The notes under the pieces are model-generated. The model was not told where the DNA came from, did not search any database, and was given only the letters and a program-made list of their open reading frames with translations. This document shows positions 32,857-34,023 of a DNA stretch of 34,023 nucleotides, one piece after another (position 1 is the first letter of the stretch; each line of letters opens with the position of its first letter). The position numbers were made by a program, and so were the translations under genes. The stretch is from Thermoleophilaceae bacterium. Lineage in GTDB: Bacteria; Actinomycetota; Thermoleophilia; Solirubrobacterales; Thermoleophilaceae. Location of the stretch: the NCBI GenBank assembly GCA_030448005.1, contig JAUJNT010000008.1, positions 53,849 through 87,871 of the forward strand. Direction: 5' to 3'.

Positions 32857-33974
32857 CGCCGGGCCTCGCCGCCGAGCACGCGCGCCGCGAGCTGGTCATC
32901 GAGCGCGCCGAAGCCGGTCCGCGCCCACAGCGTGTCGCGCTCGAAGTAAGGCAGCCCGCCGTCCTGCACCGCAGCGGGCGCGCGCCCCTTCGCCACCTTC
33001 CGTGCGCACGGGCGACACGCGGGGATGTCGGCCTCCTCGCGCCCGAGACGCCAGCGCGTTCGCGTGTTGGCCGCGCCGTGGCGCGGATCGAAGAAGCACG
33101 GCGCAGAGGGCCGCCCACGCAGCGTGGCATCGGCGCGCCGCACGAGCTCGAGCGCGGCGAGCAGGGCGAGCGCATCGTCCTCGTCTGCGTCTTCGAGTAG
33201 CTTCGAAGCGGCCGCGTAGGCGTCGAAGGCGGGGGTCGGCGGAGCGTCGGCCGCGGCGAGCGCGGCCGACAGCCCGGCCAGCTGCCCGTGCGCCCGGTCG
33301 CGCAGCACCCGCGGATCGAGCGGCGGCGCGGCGGCGAGCGCAGCCTGTGGCGCAGCGCTCTGCTCCCGGCGGCGGCGGCGCATCGCGATCCACGGCCAGC
33401 CGGCGGCGGCGAAGCCGAGCGCGCCGGTCGCGAGCCCGGCGGCCACGACCGGGGCCGCCTGCACCGTCGCCTCGCCGCCGCGCCGCGGCACTGCGTCGCG
33501 CCGGCCCGTCGTCAGCAGCTCCACGGCATAGCGCGCGGCCTCACCCGGACCAGCCTCGGGACGATCGTCGTAGACGGCGCTGCGCAGATCGCCGGTGTCG
33601 AAACGGACCGGCACGCCGAACGCCTGGCCGTGCACGCTCGGACCGAGCTCGACGGCCAGGTAGATCCCGTCGCGTTCGAGCCGGTCGTGCAGCAGATCGG
33701 GCAGCGAATCGAACGTCCCGAGCCCCGGCTCGCCGCCGAAGGCCGGCGCGACGACGACAAACACCCGCACCCGCGCGGCGGCAACCGCGCGGCGCAATGC
33801 CCTGATCTGCGCGGGCGGCACGGAGCGGCTTGCCGCGCCGCTCACGAAGACGGGGTCGGTGCGCAACGCCTTGACCATCGCGTTGACTCTCTCGTCGGCC
33901 TGCGCCGGCGTCGCGCTGAGGCACAGCGCGACCGCCAGCACGGGCATCAGCAGGATCGTGCAAGTCCGCGCCAC
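32853..33974 (-). CDS. Membrane-anchored paralog with C-FFDPRH/CxxC C-terminal domain (paralog A, first gene)
   Basis: 373 residues from GTG 33974. Signal peptide 1-26 (LLMPVLAVALCLSATPAQA) and an outer domain about 27-165 (RTDPVFVSGAASRSVPPAQI, then VRVFVVVAP, then DRLERDGIYLAVELGPSVHG). A membrane helix lies about 172-197, followed by MRRRRRE. The cytoplasmic domain ends with Cys 293-FFDPRH, IPACRPC (Cys 320, 323), PYFERDTLWARTGFG and a short tail. The C-terminal signature is nearly identical to that of the third gene, showing a duplication. It is the first gene of the trio within the window. No family name is known to me. Confidence 0.8.
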   Translation of the reverse strand: MARTCTILLMPVLAVALCLSATPAQADERVNAMVKALRTDPVFVSGAASRSVPPAQIRALRRAVAAARVRVFVVVAPAFGGEPGLGTFDSLPDLLHDRLERDGIYLAVELGPSVHGQAFGVPVRFDTGDLRSAVYDDRPEAGPGEAARYAVELLTTGRRDAVPRRGGEATVQAAPVVAAGLATGALGFAAAGWPWIAMRRRRREQSAAPQAALAAAPPLDPRVLRDRAHGQLAGLSAALAAADAPPTPAFDAYAAASKLLEDADEDDALALLAALELVRRADATLRGRPSAPCFFDPRHGAANTRTRWRLGREEADIPACRPCARKVAKGRAPAAVQDGGLPYFERDTLWARTGFGALDDQLAARVLGGEARR

Positions 33975-33980
33975 GGGTCA

Positions 33981-33995
33981 GATCATGGCGTGATC
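33981..33995. promoter_or_regulatory. Small dyad GATCA-TGGCG-TGATC upstream of the three-gene operon
   Basis: Perfect 5-base arms (33981-33985 and 33991-33995) seven bases upstream of the GTG at 33974 on the minus strand. It could be an operator for the operon, but dyads of this size arise by chance. No clear -10 box lies between it and the start. Confidence 0.3.
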
Positions 33996-34023
33996 GAGCG
34001 CACCCTGCGCGGGAGCTCGCGGC

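Overview
The window is high-GC, dense bacterial DNA with many GTG starts and frequent 4-base GTGA/ATGA overlaps. At least ten genes have a TAnnnT box 6-9 bases before the start codon and no Shine-Dalgarno sequence, which suggests widespread leaderless transcription. Together with the gene order rluB-aroH-hisC-aroF-tyrA-aroA ... cmk-der-metK-priA-def, this points to an actinobacterium, perhaps of the Thermoleophilia/Solirubrobacterales type. That placement is inference; no rRNA gene is present.

Layout. 0.25-2.2 kb: a LysR regulator divergent from an EamA-family exporter, with a perfect LysR-type dyad over the regulator's start codon. 2.1-4.1 kb: rlmN and a GDP-L-fucose synthase, divergent with a 16-base gap. 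4.15-10.6 kb: an aromatic amino acid cluster (rluB, aroH, hisC, aroF, tyrA, aroA). A short upstream ORF ending in Tyr-Trp-Arg-Phe, followed by a long base-paired RNA element, lies between hisC and aroF and looks like a ribosome-mediated attenuator for DAHP synthase. A MazE/AbrB-PIN toxin-antitoxin pair is inserted in the same operon between aroF and tyrA. 10.6-13.6 kb: a 3-kb accessory island between aroA and cmk, with a DUF3800 protein, a doubtful ORF and a HExxH metalloprotease. 13.6-22.5 kb: housekeeping genes cmk, der, metK, a SAM-dependent methyltransferase, priA and def, then an ABC exporter.

22.5-30.9 kb is a decaying, mobile region. It holds an intact malate synthase (aceB); beside it a wrecked glycolate oxidase subunit gene (glcF: frameshift, stop and a large internal deletion); a second toxin-antitoxin pair (RHH-PIN); an IS1182-like insertion sequence with matched ends but a frameshifted transposase; several small or broken membrane-protein genes; and the amino-terminal relic of a glycerophosphodiester-phosphodiesterase-like gene.

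30.9-34.0 kb (minus strand) is a tightly overlapping operon of three paralogous secreted/membrane-anchored proteins. All three share an extracytoplasmic domain. Two also carry a cytoplasmic C-terminal domain with a conserved C-FFDPRH...C-x2-C...LWARTGFG signature that I cannot assign to a named family. The aroF leader and this three-gene system are the two most interesting items in the window.
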